This document shows, one piece after another, positions 25,924-34,449 of a stretch of 60,793 nucleotides of DNA; position 1 is the stretch's first letter; each line of letters opens with the position of its first letter. Made by a program: the position numbers and the translations under genes. The notes beneath the pieces are model-generated. The model was not told the DNA's origin. It saw only the letters and a program-made list of their open reading frames with translations, and ran no database searches. This stretch comes from JARICQ01 sp964527205 (GTDB lineage: Bacteria > Bacillota > Clostridia > Tissierellales > Tissierellaceae): contig CAZGQG010000009.1 in the NCBI GenBank assembly GCA_964527205.1, forward strand, positions 1 to 60,793, in the 5' to 3' direction.

Positions 25924-27280
25924 TTAAAAATCCTCCTTTTTGTGGCGTGAAAAACATTTTTAAGTTTGGTAAATCCTCAGTTAAGGAGAATACTACTATC
26001 CTGTCATTTTCTAAAATATGAGTATCTCCCTTTGGTATATAAACCCTTTCTCCCCTAACTATGGCTCCTATGATTATTCCCTTAGGAAGATTAAGTTCCC
26101 TTAGAGTTTTACCTATAATAGGAAGGTCCTTGCCAATCATTATTTCAGTTACCTCACCATTACCTCCTATAAGAAGAGATACAGATATTATTTTACCACC
26201 ACGAATTAACTTTAATATCTCACTTGCTGTAATATATATAGGATTTAAGGCTACATCTATTTCTAGCCTATCTATTACCTGGGAGTAGTTTTTCTTGCTT
26301 ATCTTTGATATTACCTTGGATACACCGGATTGCTTGGCCATAAGTCCCATAAGTAGATTTTCCTCGTCATAGCCAGTTGCTCCAACAAAGGCATCCATAC
26401 TGGATAGTTTTTCCTCTTCCAGGAGATTTATATCTGTTCCGTCACCATGTATGATTAAAACATTATTTAAATTCTCACTTAATTCCTCGCATCTCTCTCT
26501 TCTTTTCTCTACCAGGGTTACTGATATACCAGACTTAGCCAAGGACTTGGCTAGGTAGAAGCCAATATTGCTTCCCCCAAATATCATTACTTTTTTTATA
26601 TTCTTTTCATATATATCCTTGCTAAATCTATTATTTAAATCTATTATGTCCTGGCTTTTTCCTATTACATGTATTACATCATTAGCCTCTAGTATGGTTG
26701 ATCCATCAGGTATTATTATAACTCCTGATCTGGATATGGCAGTTATTAAGAGGTCTTCAAAGCCTTCAAGCTCCATTAGCTTTTTACCAACAAAATTATT
26801 CATATTTTCAATATTAAAATCTATCATTTGAACCTTGCCCTTGGCAAATTCACCTGAATAAAAGCTATAGCTCTTAAGCAGGTACTTTTCAATTGCCTTG
26901 GCTGTAGCCAAGTCTGGGTTTACTATATAATCAATACCAAGCTTTGACTTTATGAAATCTAACTGCTCCATATACTCTGGATTTCTTATCCTAGCTATGG
27001 TCTTCATACAACCTAATTGCTTAGAAAGAGAACATATAAGAGTATTTGTCTCATCACTATCAGTAGATGCTACAAGCAAGTCATAACTTTCTATATTTAA
27101 TTCCTCTAATATACTTATTTCTATTCCATTAGCCAAAACTGTTAGGACATTTAGATGTTCATTGACCCTATCTATTACCAGGGGATTGTTGTCTATCACT
27201 GTTACATCCATGTCTTCTTGGACCATAGATTCTGCTAATTTATATCCAAGTTTACCTGCACCTACAATCATAACCTTCAT
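25874..27280 (-). CDS. trkA: Trk system K+ uptake regulatory protein TrkA
   Basis: This 468-residue cytoplasmic protein has two RCK units, each with a nucleotide-binding half (VGAGKLGYKLAESM at residue 5, FGGSNIGFYLAKSL near 235) and a C-terminal TrkA_C half. It binds NAD(H) or ATP and controls the TrkH pore. I start at the ATG at 27278-27280, eight bases after AGGAGG; a GTG nine bases further up is less well placed. Its 3' end overlaps trkH by 50 bases. The operon is trkA-trkH-alr. Confidence 0.94.
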   Translation of the reverse strand: MKVMIVGAGKLGYKLAESMVQEDMDVTVIDNNPLVIDRVNEHLNVLTVLANGIEISILEELNIESYDLLVASTDSDETNTLICSLSKQLGCMKTIARIRNPEYMEQLDFIKSKLGIDYIVNPDLATAKAIEKYLLKSYSFYSGEFAKGKVQMIDFNIENMNNFVGKKLMELEGFEDLLITAISRSGVIIIPDGSTILEANDVIHVIGKSQDIIDLNNRFSKDIYEKNIKKVMIFGGSNIGFYLAKSLAKSGISVTLVEKRRERCEELSENLNNVLIIHGDGTDINLLEEEKLSSMDAFVGATGYDEENLLMGLMAKQSGVSKVISKISKKNYSQVIDRLEIDVALNPIYITASEILKLIRGGKIISVSLLIGGNGEVTEIMIGKDLPIIGKTLRELNLPKGIIIGAIVRGERVYIPKGDTHILENDRIVVFSLTEDLPNLKMFFTPQKGGFLSELRNRSKSTRQYTGN

Positions 27281-27377
27281 CACTTTCACCTCCTCTACAC
27301 TATACCAAATCTAGATAAATAATAATAGCAATAAGCTCCTATTTTAGAAATTTTTTTCTAAATTTTTAAAAAAGTAT

Positions 27378-27442
27378 TTGACATATGTTCATTATCCAGT
27401 ATAATATAAGTATAGGGCATATGTTCATAACTATATGCTCAT
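27378..27442 (+). promoter_or_regulatory. Promoter with three ATATGTTCAT-type repeats
   Basis: TTGACA (27378-27383) and TATAAT (27400-27405) are 16 bases apart. CATATGTTCAT occurs at 27382-27392 (between the boxes) and again at 27418-27428, and a variant TATATGCTCAT lies at 27432-27442. The repeats overlap promoter and leader, so repression by a bound protein is likely. Half-sites of ArsR/SmtB metal sensors look similar, but no such gene is here. Confidence 0.65.
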
Positions 27443-27461
27443 AGGAAAGGAGATGTATAAA

Positions 27462-27934
27462 ATGGCAAGATTTGATGGAAGAGGACCTAGAGGTGAAGGG
27501 CCAATGACTGGAAGAGCTATGGGTTATTGTGCTGAGGACATGGTAGACAGACCATTTTACTGCAGGGGAATGGGAAGAGGAATGAGAAGANNNNNNNNNN
27601 NNNNNNNNNNNNNNNNNNNNNNNNNNNNNNNNNNNNNNNNNNNNNNNNNNNNNNNNNNNNNNNNNNNNNNNNNNNNNNNNNNNNNNNNNNGGACATGGTA
27701 GACAGACCATTTTACTGCAGGGGAATGGGAAGAGGAATGAGAAGATTCTCTGGACAAGGAAGAGGAATGAGAAGAGCTGGAGGAAATGGTTTTTATGGCC
27801 GTGGAATGGGTAGATACTATGTAGACGAAGCTTCATACAGGGTAGATTCAAAGGATTTACTTGAAGATGAAAAAGCTGCCTTAGAAGCAAGATTAAAGCT
27901 CATCAATTCTGAATTAGAAAATACAGAGGAATAA
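27462..27934 (+). CDS. DUF5320-type Gly/Arg/Met-rich protein, interrupted by a sequence gap
   Basis: The N-terminal MARFDGRGPRGEGPMTGRA, followed by a Gly-Met-Arg-rich middle and a short coiled coil at the C-terminus, is typical of small DUF5320 proteins that accompany NifX/MinD clusters. The gene contains 100 N (27591-27690), and the 55 bases before the gap are repeated exactly after it. Removing the gap and one copy restores a single frame of 105 residues. The ATG at 27462 is about nine bases after AAAGGAG. Function is unknown. It is the first gene of the cluster reaching to 31623. Confidence 0.75.
27591..27690. other. Assembly gap of 100 N
   Basis: Exactly 100 unknown bases lie inside the DUF5320 gene. 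The flanks 27536-27590 and 27691-27745 are identical over 55 bases, which looks like two contig ends that overlap and were joined without merging. Confidence 0.95.
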
Positions 27935-27979
27935 ATCTCTGTATTTTCTATAAAAATTATAATAAGGAAGTGATTTATA

Positions 27980-28354
27980 TTGGCAAGACCTAGAAAGCTT
28001 AGAAAAGTATGTGATCTACCTCTAATTAATCAGTTTGGTCCTATGGATGATCATGAGGATGGTATAGAAACTATATCTATGACTGTAGAGGAATATGAAA
28101 CAATAAGGTTAATTGATTTAGAAGGATTAACCCAGGAAGAATGCGCGGAGATTATGAATGTAGCTAGGACCACTGTACAGAGGATCTATGCAGAAGCCAG
28201 AAAGAAATTGGCAGATTTTCTAGTAAATGCCAATATTTTAAATATTGAAGGTGGAAACTACAAACTCTGCAAGGACAGGGAAAATGAAGCTGGATGCGGA
28301 AGATGTAGGAGAAATAGAGGTCAGGGAAGAAACAGAAATTTTGGGAGGGACTAA
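27980..28354 (+). CDS. DUF134 helix-turn-helix protein
   Basis: This 124-residue protein is a DUF134 member: it begins MARPRKLRKVC, has VEEYETIRLIDLEGLTQEE near residue 36, and then a helix-turn-helix (CAEIMNVARTTVQRIYAEAR). A Cys-rich tail (CKDRENEAGCGRCRR) may bind metal or Fe-S. It starts with TTG at 27980. Proteins of this family are often placed with NifX and MinD genes and are presumed DNA-binding regulators; the three repeats upstream of the cluster could be its site, which is inference. The next gene starts one base after its stop. Confidence 0.85.
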   Translation: MARPRKLRKVCDLPLINQFGPMDDHEDGIETISMTVEEYETIRLIDLEGLTQEECAEIMNVARTTVQRIYAEARKKLADFLVNANILNIEGGNYKLCKDRENEAGCGRCRRNRGQGRNRNFGRD

Positions 28355-28355
28355 A

Positions 28356-28724
28356 ATGATAGTTGGAATACCAGTAAATAAGGATAGTTTAGATGGGAAT
28401 GTAAGTAGTCATTTCGGACGTACAGAGTATTTTCTTATATGGAACACTGAAAATGAAGAATCTAAGTTTATATACAATGAAGCAATCAATGCCCAGGGAG
28501 GAGCAGGTATAAAGGCTGCACAAATCCTAGTAGACAATAAGGTAGATGCAATAATATCTCCTAGGCTTGGTCAAAACGCCTTTGAAGTCATAGATGGAGC
28601 ATCCATAGCTATCTATGAATCCAAGGGAAATTCTATAGAAGAAAATATTACAGCCTTAAAAGAAGATAAGCTATCTCCCTTAAATGAAATCCATGAGGGT
28701 TTCCATGGACATGGGGGAAAGTAA
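28356..28724 (+). CDS. NifB/NifX-domain (dinitrogenase Fe-Mo cofactor family) protein
   Basis: This 122-residue protein has the fold that in nitrogen fixers binds Fe-Mo cofactor precursors. It begins MIVGIPVNKDS, then SSHFGRTEYFL near residue 20, and ends in a His/Gly tail. I use the ATG at 28356, preceded by GGGAGG, rather than a longer frame that overlaps DUF134. No nitrogenase genes are present, so the cargo is unknown. It ends one base before the first MinD-like gene. Confidence 0.85.
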   Translation: MIVGIPVNKDSLDGNVSSHFGRTEYFLIWNTENEESKFIYNEAINAQGGAGIKAAQILVDNKVDAIISPRLGQNAFEVIDGASIAIYESKGNSIEENITALKEDKLSPLNEIHEGFHGHGGK

Positions 28725-28725
28725 G

Positions 28726-29562
28726 ATGAGGATAGCTGTATTAAGTGGAAAGGGTGGTACGGGAAAGACACTTCTCTCTGTTAATTTAGCTGCTGTAGCT
28801 GGAGAGGCTAATTATCTTGACTGTGATGTGGAAGAACCTAATGGCCACTTATTTTTCAAACCAGAAAATGTAGAAAGATCTACTATAACTATGGAGGTTC
28901 CTCTAGTAGATCAGGAAAAATGTATAGGATGCAAGAGATGTGTTGAGTTTTGTAAATTCAATGCCCTAGCCTATACCAATAAATTAATAGTCTTTGAGGA
29001 TATCTGCCATTCCTGCGGGGGATGCATTTTGCTTTGTCCAGAAGATGCCTTAACAGAAAAAGATAAGCTAATTGGACATATAGAAAGGGGCAAAAGTGGT
29101 GATGTAAATGTGTTTTCTGGAATTCTTAAACCAGGAGAGCCAGCAGGTACCCCTATAATAGAGGGACTCCTAAAGAAAGTTGAAGATACGGATCTCACTA
29201 CCATAATAGACTGTCCACCGGGCAGTGCTTGTATTGTTATGGATAGTATTAAAGATGCAGATTACTGTGTTTTAGTTGCTGAGCCAACCCTATTTGGATC
29301 TCACAATTTAAACATGGTTTATGAACTTGTAAAACTTTTCAATAAACCTTTCGGGGTTGTACTTAATAAGGTGGTTGAAGGAGAGAATCCTTCCAAGGAT
29401 TTTTGTATAGAAAATTCTATACAAATACTGGAAGAAATCCCCTATGATAATCATCTGGGAAGCTTAAATTCAAATTCATTTATAGTAGCTAGAGAGGAAG
29501 ATAAGTATAGGGAAATCTTCTCTAATCTACTGGATACTATAGCTAAGGAGGTAGAAAAATGA
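28726..29562 (+). CDS. MinD/ParA-type ATPase with inserted ferredoxin domain (first copy)
   Basis: This 278-residue P-loop ATPase has the deviant Walker A motif GKGGTGKT at residues 7-14. A dicluster ferredoxin insert follows, with CIGCKRCVEFCKF and CHSCGGCILLCP (about residues 65-110). After it, TIIDCPPGSAC gives the second ATPase motif. The ATG at 28726 is chosen because it sits next to the signature start MRIAVLSGKGG. Such proteins are found in pairs in anaerobes and are thought to act in Fe-S or metal-cluster work, without a proven reaction. It overlaps the second copy by four bases. Confidence 0.88.
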   Translation: MRIAVLSGKGGTGKTLLSVNLAAVAGEANYLDCDVEEPNGHLFFKPENVERSTITMEVPLVDQEKCIGCKRCVEFCKFNALAYTNKLIVFEDICHSCGGCILLCPEDALTEKDKLIGHIERGKSGDVNVFSGILKPGEPAGTPIIEGLLKKVEDTDLTTIIDCPPGSACIVMDSIKDADYCVLVAEPTLFGSHNLNMVYELVKLFNKPFGVVLNKVVEGENPSKDFCIENSIQILEEIPYDNHLGSLNSNSFIVAREEDKYREIFSNLLDTIAKEVEK

Positions 29563-30428
29563 AGCAATTATTAATCCTTAGTGGAAAAGGTGGAACAGGA
29601 AAGACTACAATTGCCAGTGCCTTTATTAAACTGGCCCAGGCTAAGAGATTCGCAGATTGTGATGTGGATGCTCCCAATCTTCACCTGGTTATGGATCAAT
29701 CTATAGAAGCTGATTTAAAGGATTTTTATGGCCTGGATAAGGCTAAGATCAACCAGGACAAGTGTATAGGCTGTGGCCTTTGCATGGAGCATTGCAATTT
29801 TGATTCAATAATATATAATGAAAGTAAGGATGAATACAGTGTAGATTATTATGCCTGTGAAGGATGTTCAGTTTGTCAACTTGTTTGTCCTTCAGATGCA
29901 GTGGATATGAATCCAGCTATTGTAGGGGACTTAAAACTATACCTAAGTGATTCCGTATTTTCTACAGCTCAGCTTAGGATGGGCAGCGGAAACTCTGGCC
30001 TTCTAGTAACTGATGTTAAAAGAAGAATGCAACTAGGAGACATCCAAACTGATATAGCTATTATAGACGGTTCTCCTGGTATAGGATGTCCTGTTATAGC
30101 ATCCATATCCGGTGTAGACATGGTTTTAGCAGTTGCAGAGCCCTCTGTTTCTGGTATAAGTGACCTGAGAAGGGTAGTCACTATGGCGGAGCATTTTAAT
30201 ACACCAGTGGCTGTTTGTGTAAATAAATATGACATAAATCTTAAAAACACCCAGGCCATTGAAGATTTATCCAAGGAACTTGGCCTAAGCTTTGTAGGTA
30301 AGATTCCCTACGACAAAGAGGCTATAAGGGCTGTAAATAATGGAATCACAATTGTAGACATAGATTGCGTCTCAGGAGAAAGCACAAAAAAAATCTATGC
30401 CAAGACAGTTGAATTACTAAATTCTTAA
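29559..30428 (+). CDS. MinD/ParA-type ATPase with inserted ferredoxin domain (second copy)
   Basis: This 289-residue paralogue repeats the layout of its neighbour: GKGGTGKTT at residues 9-17, then CIGCGLCMEHC and CEGCSVCQLVCP, then IIDGSPGIGCP. The two are diverged in sequence, so they probably form a heterodimer with different tasks; this is inference. Start and stop of the two genes overlap as ATGA. The mrp gene follows after 14 bases. Length and cysteines look complete. Confidence 0.88.
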   Translation: MKQLLILSGKGGTGKTTIASAFIKLAQAKRFADCDVDAPNLHLVMDQSIEADLKDFYGLDKAKINQDKCIGCGLCMEHCNFDSIIYNESKDEYSVDYYACEGCSVCQLVCPSDAVDMNPAIVGDLKLYLSDSVFSTAQLRMGSGNSGLLVTDVKRRMQLGDIQTDIAIIDGSPGIGCPVIASISGVDMVLAVAEPSVSGISDLRRVVTMAEHFNTPVAVCVNKYDINLKNTQAIEDLSKELGLSFVGKIPYDKEAIRAVNNGITIVDIDCVSGESTKKIYAKTVELLNS

Positions 30429-30442
30429 AGGAGATAGATTAT

Positions 30443-31282
30443 ATGAGTGAAAATTGCAATGAAGCTTGTTCAGAATGTAGCCAAGACTGTGATTCAAGAA
30501 CAGAGGAATTTGACTTTAGTGAAAAACCTCATGAAAAGAGCAATATAAAGAAGATAATAGGAGTAGTAAGTGGAAAGGGTGGAGTAGGTAAGTCCCTGGT
30601 AACTTCCATGCTTGCTGTTGAAATGAATAGACGTGGATACAAGTCAGCTGTACTAGATGCAGATATAACAGGCCCATCTATACCAAAGAGCTTTGGAATA
30701 AAGGGCAAGGCTACTAGCACAAAGTCTGGTATCATTCCTATAAAAAGTGAAACAGGCATAGACATTATGTCAGTTAATCTGCTTTTAGAAAATGATACTG
30801 ATCCAGTGGTTTGGAGAGGTCCTGTTATTGCAGGGGCTGTCAAACAATTTTATACAGATGTAATATGGAAAGATGTAGACTATATGTTTGTAGATATGCC
30901 TCCAGGAACTGGAGACGTTCCACTTACAGTGTTTCAATCCCTTCCTATAGATGGTGTAATAATAGTTACTTCACCACAGGAACTGGTTTCCATGATAGTC
31001 ACCAAGGCTGTTAAGATGGCTCAGATGATGGATATACCTATCCTAGGCATTGTTGAGAATATGTCCTACTTTAAGTGTCCTGACTGTGATGAAAAACACT
31101 ATATCTTTGGAAAGAGTGATATAGAAGCATTGGCTAAGGAACATGGAATAGATGTTATTGATAAGATGCCTGTAGACCCAGACATATCCAAGGCCTGTGA
31201 TCAAGGAAAGATTGAATTTATCAATAGGGTTTTATTGGCTAATATAGGAGACAAGCTGGAAAATATGAATAGAGGAGAATGA
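30443..31282 (+). CDS. Mrp/NBP35-type Fe-S cluster carrier ATPase
   Basis: This 279-residue ATPase carries and transfers 4Fe-4S clusters to apoproteins. The N-terminal extension holds cysteines (CNEACSECSQDC), as in NBP35-type proteins. The P-loop GKGGVGKS is near residue 47, VDMPPGTGDVPL near 151, and the CPDC bridge that holds the cluster at the dimer face near 212. It lies between the MinD pair and a NifX protein, and overlaps the latter by four bases. Its target in this operon is unknown. Confidence 0.9.
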   Translation: MSENCNEACSECSQDCDSRTEEFDFSEKPHEKSNIKKIIGVVSGKGGVGKSLVTSMLAVEMNRRGYKSAVLDADITGPSIPKSFGIKGKATSTKSGIIPIKSETGIDIMSVNLLLENDTDPVVWRGPVIAGAVKQFYTDVIWKDVDYMFVDMPPGTGDVPLTVFQSLPIDGVIIVTSPQELVSMIVTKAVKMAQMMDIPILGIVENMSYFKCPDCDEKHYIFGKSDIEALAKEHGIDVIDKMPVDPDISKACDQGKIEFINRVLLANIGDKLENMNRGE

Positions 31283-31623
31283 ATATGAAAATTGCCGTAG
31301 CTAGTGATAAAAAACAAGTAACTGGACATTTTGGACATTGCGAAACTTTTGAAATTTATGACACAGAGGCTGGAAAGATAGTAAAGGAAACTTCCCTTCC
31401 AAATCCTGGACACAAGCCTGGTTTTCTGCCAAATTACTTGAATGAACAGGGTGTAAACACTATAATATCTGGAGGTATGGGAGAAGCCGCTGTTAATATC
31501 TTTAATGAACACAACATTGAAGTAATAATAGGAGCAGAGGGAGATTCTAAGGAAGCCGCTCAAGCTTATTTAAAGGGAGACTTAGAATCAACTGGCTCAG
31601 TATGTCATGACCACGATCATTAA
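31279..31623 (+). CDS. NifB/NifX-domain protein with His-rich tail
   Basis: This 114-residue protein has the same domain as the gene at 28356: it opens MKIAVASDKKQVTGHFGHC and has NTIISGGMGEAAVN near residue 60. It ends CHDHDH, a likely metal-binding tail. Two in-frame ATG codons (31279 and 31285) are both possible starts. It is the last gene of the cluster and is followed by a strong terminator. Cargo is unknown. Confidence 0.85.
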   Translation: MNMKIAVASDKKQVTGHFGHCETFEIYDTEAGKIVKETSLPNPGHKPGFLPNYLNEQGVNTIISGGMGEAAVNIFNEHNIEVIIGAEGDSKEAAQAYLKGDLESTGSVCHDHDH

Positions 31624-31640
31624 AATTAAATAATTCTACA

Positions 31641-31668
31641 AAAAAAGAAGGCCTAGGCCTTCTTTTTA
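31641..31668. terminator. Bidirectional terminator after the NifX cluster
   Basis: AAAAAGAAGGCCT and its complement form a perfect palindrome flanked by A and T runs. It ends both the plus-strand cluster and the convergent ATP-grasp gene. Confidence 0.85.
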
Positions 31669-32991
31669 TTTGCTTACTAGTATATTTGGTAGGGTGTAAT
31701 AGCTGGTAAGTCCTGATATTATACTTTCCTTACCAACTCTTGTGTACATGCCTGCTAATTTTTCATTGTAGAGAAAAAGTCCTAGTATAGATCCAAACTC
31801 TTCTATACTTAAATCCCCCTCATTAAATACCACATGCTCCCTTTTAAAGGGAACGAAGAACTCTTGGTAGATATAGTCCTTATTGAAAGAATCCCTAAGT
31901 CTTTTAGCCCACTCTTCCTGGGACATATCCCTTCCTGCATAAACTCCTCTAGATGCATTTAAATCCAGGGGTTTCATAATATATCTGTCCTTGTAATTTA
32001 AAACCCTATCATAGGTTTTCTGATCTCCTGTAAAGAGTCCAGTATAGGGTATGTGTTTTTCTACAAAATTTCTTTCCTCTTCAGATAGGAACTCCAAGGT
32101 ATCCTTATCGTGTAGGATTTTAAATATAATCTTATTATGCATTATTTGAGATTTTATAGATCCTACAGAACAAAAGGCCTTGTTCCTATATGCCTCTATA
32201 AAGTCAGGTATCTCATCCCACTTGTCCAGTAATTCAAAAGTAACTATCCTTCTATAGACAAGATCTATTTTAAAGTCTCCATTATAGAGTCCACCATTTT
32301 TATATTCTAGATTTCTAGGATCTTCTATTATTATATTGTATCCCTTATCTTCAAAGGCCTTTTTAAAGACTTTAAACTCCTCTGAAGTACCGCTTTCAAT
32401 AAAATCCACTATGGCAATATTAGGTTTTTCCTCGGTTTTCTCTTCCCAAGTATTATAAATTTGAATAATATCTTCTACCCACTTATCTATAAGCTCTAGA
32501 TTTTCCAGCCTATATTCTTCTCCCAAGCTTTTCATAGCCTTGGACTCTAGGAGTATTCTTCCCAGGGTATTGTCTTCATTCATGGCTGAGGATCCATCTG
32601 TATTAAGCTCACAAAACTTAAAGTTGTCCTTATCTTGGTAAAATAAGTCAAATCTTCCAATAGGTATATTTACATCGTATCCATGATCTATTAATATCAA
32701 TTCCTCTAGTTTTTTAGGATACTGAAACTTTTCCCTAAACTTACTGGATTCAAGGTACTTTTCCGTTACCTTGTCTCCTATGGAGATAAGAGTATCTCCT
32801 ATATACTTGAAATTTTCTATATCTTCTTCTGTAAAGAACATTGGATGATATAGGAAGGGTACTGGCTCTCCCTTATATATTGCAGTTGAGTTTTTTACTC
32901 TTTCTTTCATCTCTTCATAGTCTTTCTCATAAAGCTTAGGATCTTTTTGGATTAATTCTATATACTCCTTATTTATTTCTTTCCAATTCAT
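31666..32991 (-). CDS. Glutathionylspermidine-synthase-like ATP-grasp ligase
   Basis: This 441-residue protein resembles the C-terminal synthetase fold of glutathionylspermidine synthase. FCELNTDGSSAMNEDN is near residue 126 and the ATP-grasp metal/phosphate region MKPLDLNASRGVYAGRD near residue 341. There is no CHAP amidase domain. It directly follows the glutamate-cysteine ligase gene: the stop TAG is followed at once by its ATG. A ligase that extends gamma-glutamylcysteine, for example with glycine or an amine, is therefore likely. The family is not GshB. The true acceptor is unknown. Confidence 0.75.
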   Translation of the reverse strand: MNWKEINKEYIELIQKDPKLYEKDYEEMKERVKNSTAIYKGEPVPFLYHPMFFTEEDIENFKYIGDTLISIGDKVTEKYLESSKFREKFQYPKKLEELILIDHGYDVNIPIGRFDLFYQDKDNFKFCELNTDGSSAMNEDNTLGRILLESKAMKSLGEEYRLENLELIDKWVEDIIQIYNTWEEKTEEKPNIAIVDFIESGTSEEFKVFKKAFEDKGYNIIIEDPRNLEYKNGGLYNGDFKIDLVYRRIVTFELLDKWDEIPDFIEAYRNKAFCSVGSIKSQIMHNKIIFKILHDKDTLEFLSEEERNFVEKHIPYTGLFTGDQKTYDRVLNYKDRYIMKPLDLNASRGVYAGRDMSQEEWAKRLRDSFNKDYIYQEFFVPFKREHVVFNEGDLSIEEFGSILGLFLYNEKLAGMYTRVGKESIISGLTSYYTLPNILVSK

Positions 32992-34290
32992 CTAGCCTTC
33001 ACCTCTTTCTTTAACAATACACCACTCCAAAGCCTTTTTCTTACCTAGATCTAGGGCTTTTTTTGTTCTTTCATAGGGGTTTTCATGTTTTTCTATCATT
33101 TCTTCTAGGGGATGGAGATACTTTATTTCATCTTCTTCCAAACCTGTCTTAGCAAGTTCTATCATCCATCTAGCAATATCTAGGATCTTCATTCCCTTAA
33201 GCTTTACATCTAGTCCATTTTCAATTATTTCAGCCTTGCTCTTATTTAAGTCTTCTATGCTTATATCCTTAAACTCATTGTAGGCCTTGTCTAGATTCTC
33301 ATCATTATAAAATACTCCCTTTATTGTAGCAACAGCTCCCAGGGCTAGGTCATAAGGTACTGAGTCCATTTGCCTTATTTCAATAAAGGCCTTGGTCCTC
33401 ACATCTGGGAAGAACATGGTTAGGAAGTGTTCCAGTTCTTTTTCACTATAATCCTCTGGATCAAATAATTCCCTTACCTTCTTTTCCCCAGTGGCTATAT
33501 CCTCCCCATCCTTTATCATAAATATGGGAGGTCTATTTAGTATATATTTTGCATATTCTTCATATCCAAAATCATCTTCCAAGGCTCCTTCCACAGTTCC
33601 AGATCTATTCACATCACAATTGTTCCAGATATTGGTCCTTAGATTGTGATAAGGCCATTCCTCTCCTTCAAAGTAAAAAGCATTGTCAAATAATCCATAT
33701 AAGACTGGTGACAAGGCATTGGCAAGTCTAAATTTCTTTCTATAATCCTCTTCAGATTTATAATCTATGGATATTTGAAGAGCTGCAGTTCCCTTCATCA
33801 TATTATGAGCATTCCTACCCTTGTCTTTAAAGTAATCGAACATTAAATTATACCTTTCCTTAGGTAAAAGGGTAATTTCATCAATCTTTGTAACAGGGTG
33901 GTAGCCCACTGTTAAGAGGCCCTGGTTTTTCTTTTTTAAGATTGGATTTATCTCACTTATAAATTCTTCATATTCTCTTTCTATGGTTGCTATGCTTATA
34001 TTTGCATCTATACTTAGTTCTAATTGACTTCCTGGCTCCAGACTTATGGTCTTTTTATCCTTAACAAGGCCAAGTATGTATTCACCCTCATAGCTGGCTT
34101 CCCATCCAATTTCTGTAAGCTCCCTTAGGCTTTCTTCAACCCCATTTTCTCCATAATAAGAAATTGTCCTGAATGTATCCAGGTCAATTACATAATGTTC
34201 AAATTCTATTCCTATTTTAAAGTCCTCCTCTTCCTTTTCATGACTTTTAAAATATTTTGTGATTTCCTCTACTTGTCTTGTATATTTCAA
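32992..34290 (-). CDS. Glutamate--cysteine ligase family protein (GCS2 type)
   Basis: This 432-residue enzyme belongs to the carboxylate-amine ligase superfamily and should join the gamma-carboxyl of glutamate to cysteine with ATP. Visible features are IGIEFEHYVID near residue 26, SLEPGSQLELS near 81, MMKGTAALQISID near 163 and EIRQMDSVP near 306. It starts with TTG, with AAGGAG eight bases upstream; the nearby ATG runs straight into a stop. It is first in a two-gene operon with an ATP-grasp ligase, which suggests a full route to a small thiol. Product identity is inference. Confidence 0.85.
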   Translation of the reverse strand: MKYTRQVEEITKYFKSHEKEEEDFKIGIEFEHYVIDLDTFRTISYYGENGVEESLRELTEIGWEASYEGEYILGLVKDKKTISLEPGSQLELSIDANISIATIEREYEEFISEINPILKKKNQGLLTVGYHPVTKIDEITLLPKERYNLMFDYFKDKGRNAHNMMKGTAALQISIDYKSEEDYRKKFRLANALSPVLYGLFDNAFYFEGEEWPYHNLRTNIWNNCDVNRSGTVEGALEDDFGYEEYAKYILNRPPIFMIKDGEDIATGEKKVRELFDPEDYSEKELEHFLTMFFPDVRTKAFIEIRQMDSVPYDLALGAVATIKGVFYNDENLDKAYNEFKDISIEDLNKSKAEIIENGLDVKLKGMKILDIARWMIELAKTGLEEDEIKYLHPLEEMIEKHENPYERTKKALDLGKKKALEWCIVKERGEG

Positions 34291-34449
34291 TTCATTCTCT
34301 CCTTAAGACTCATATTTCTTGGTTCCCTACATTTTTACCCATATATAGCACTTTTAATTATTTATCCCTCTATATTGGATAAATAATTTTAGAGCTGGCA
34401 AGATGAGCTCTGGAATTTCAGGAAGACTTTCCCCTCCCCAGGTCAGATT

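Noticed and set aside
28245..28355. N-terminal extension of the first NifX protein overlapping DUF134
   Set aside because: The ATG at 28356 has GGGAGG upstream and matches the family start MIVGIPV.
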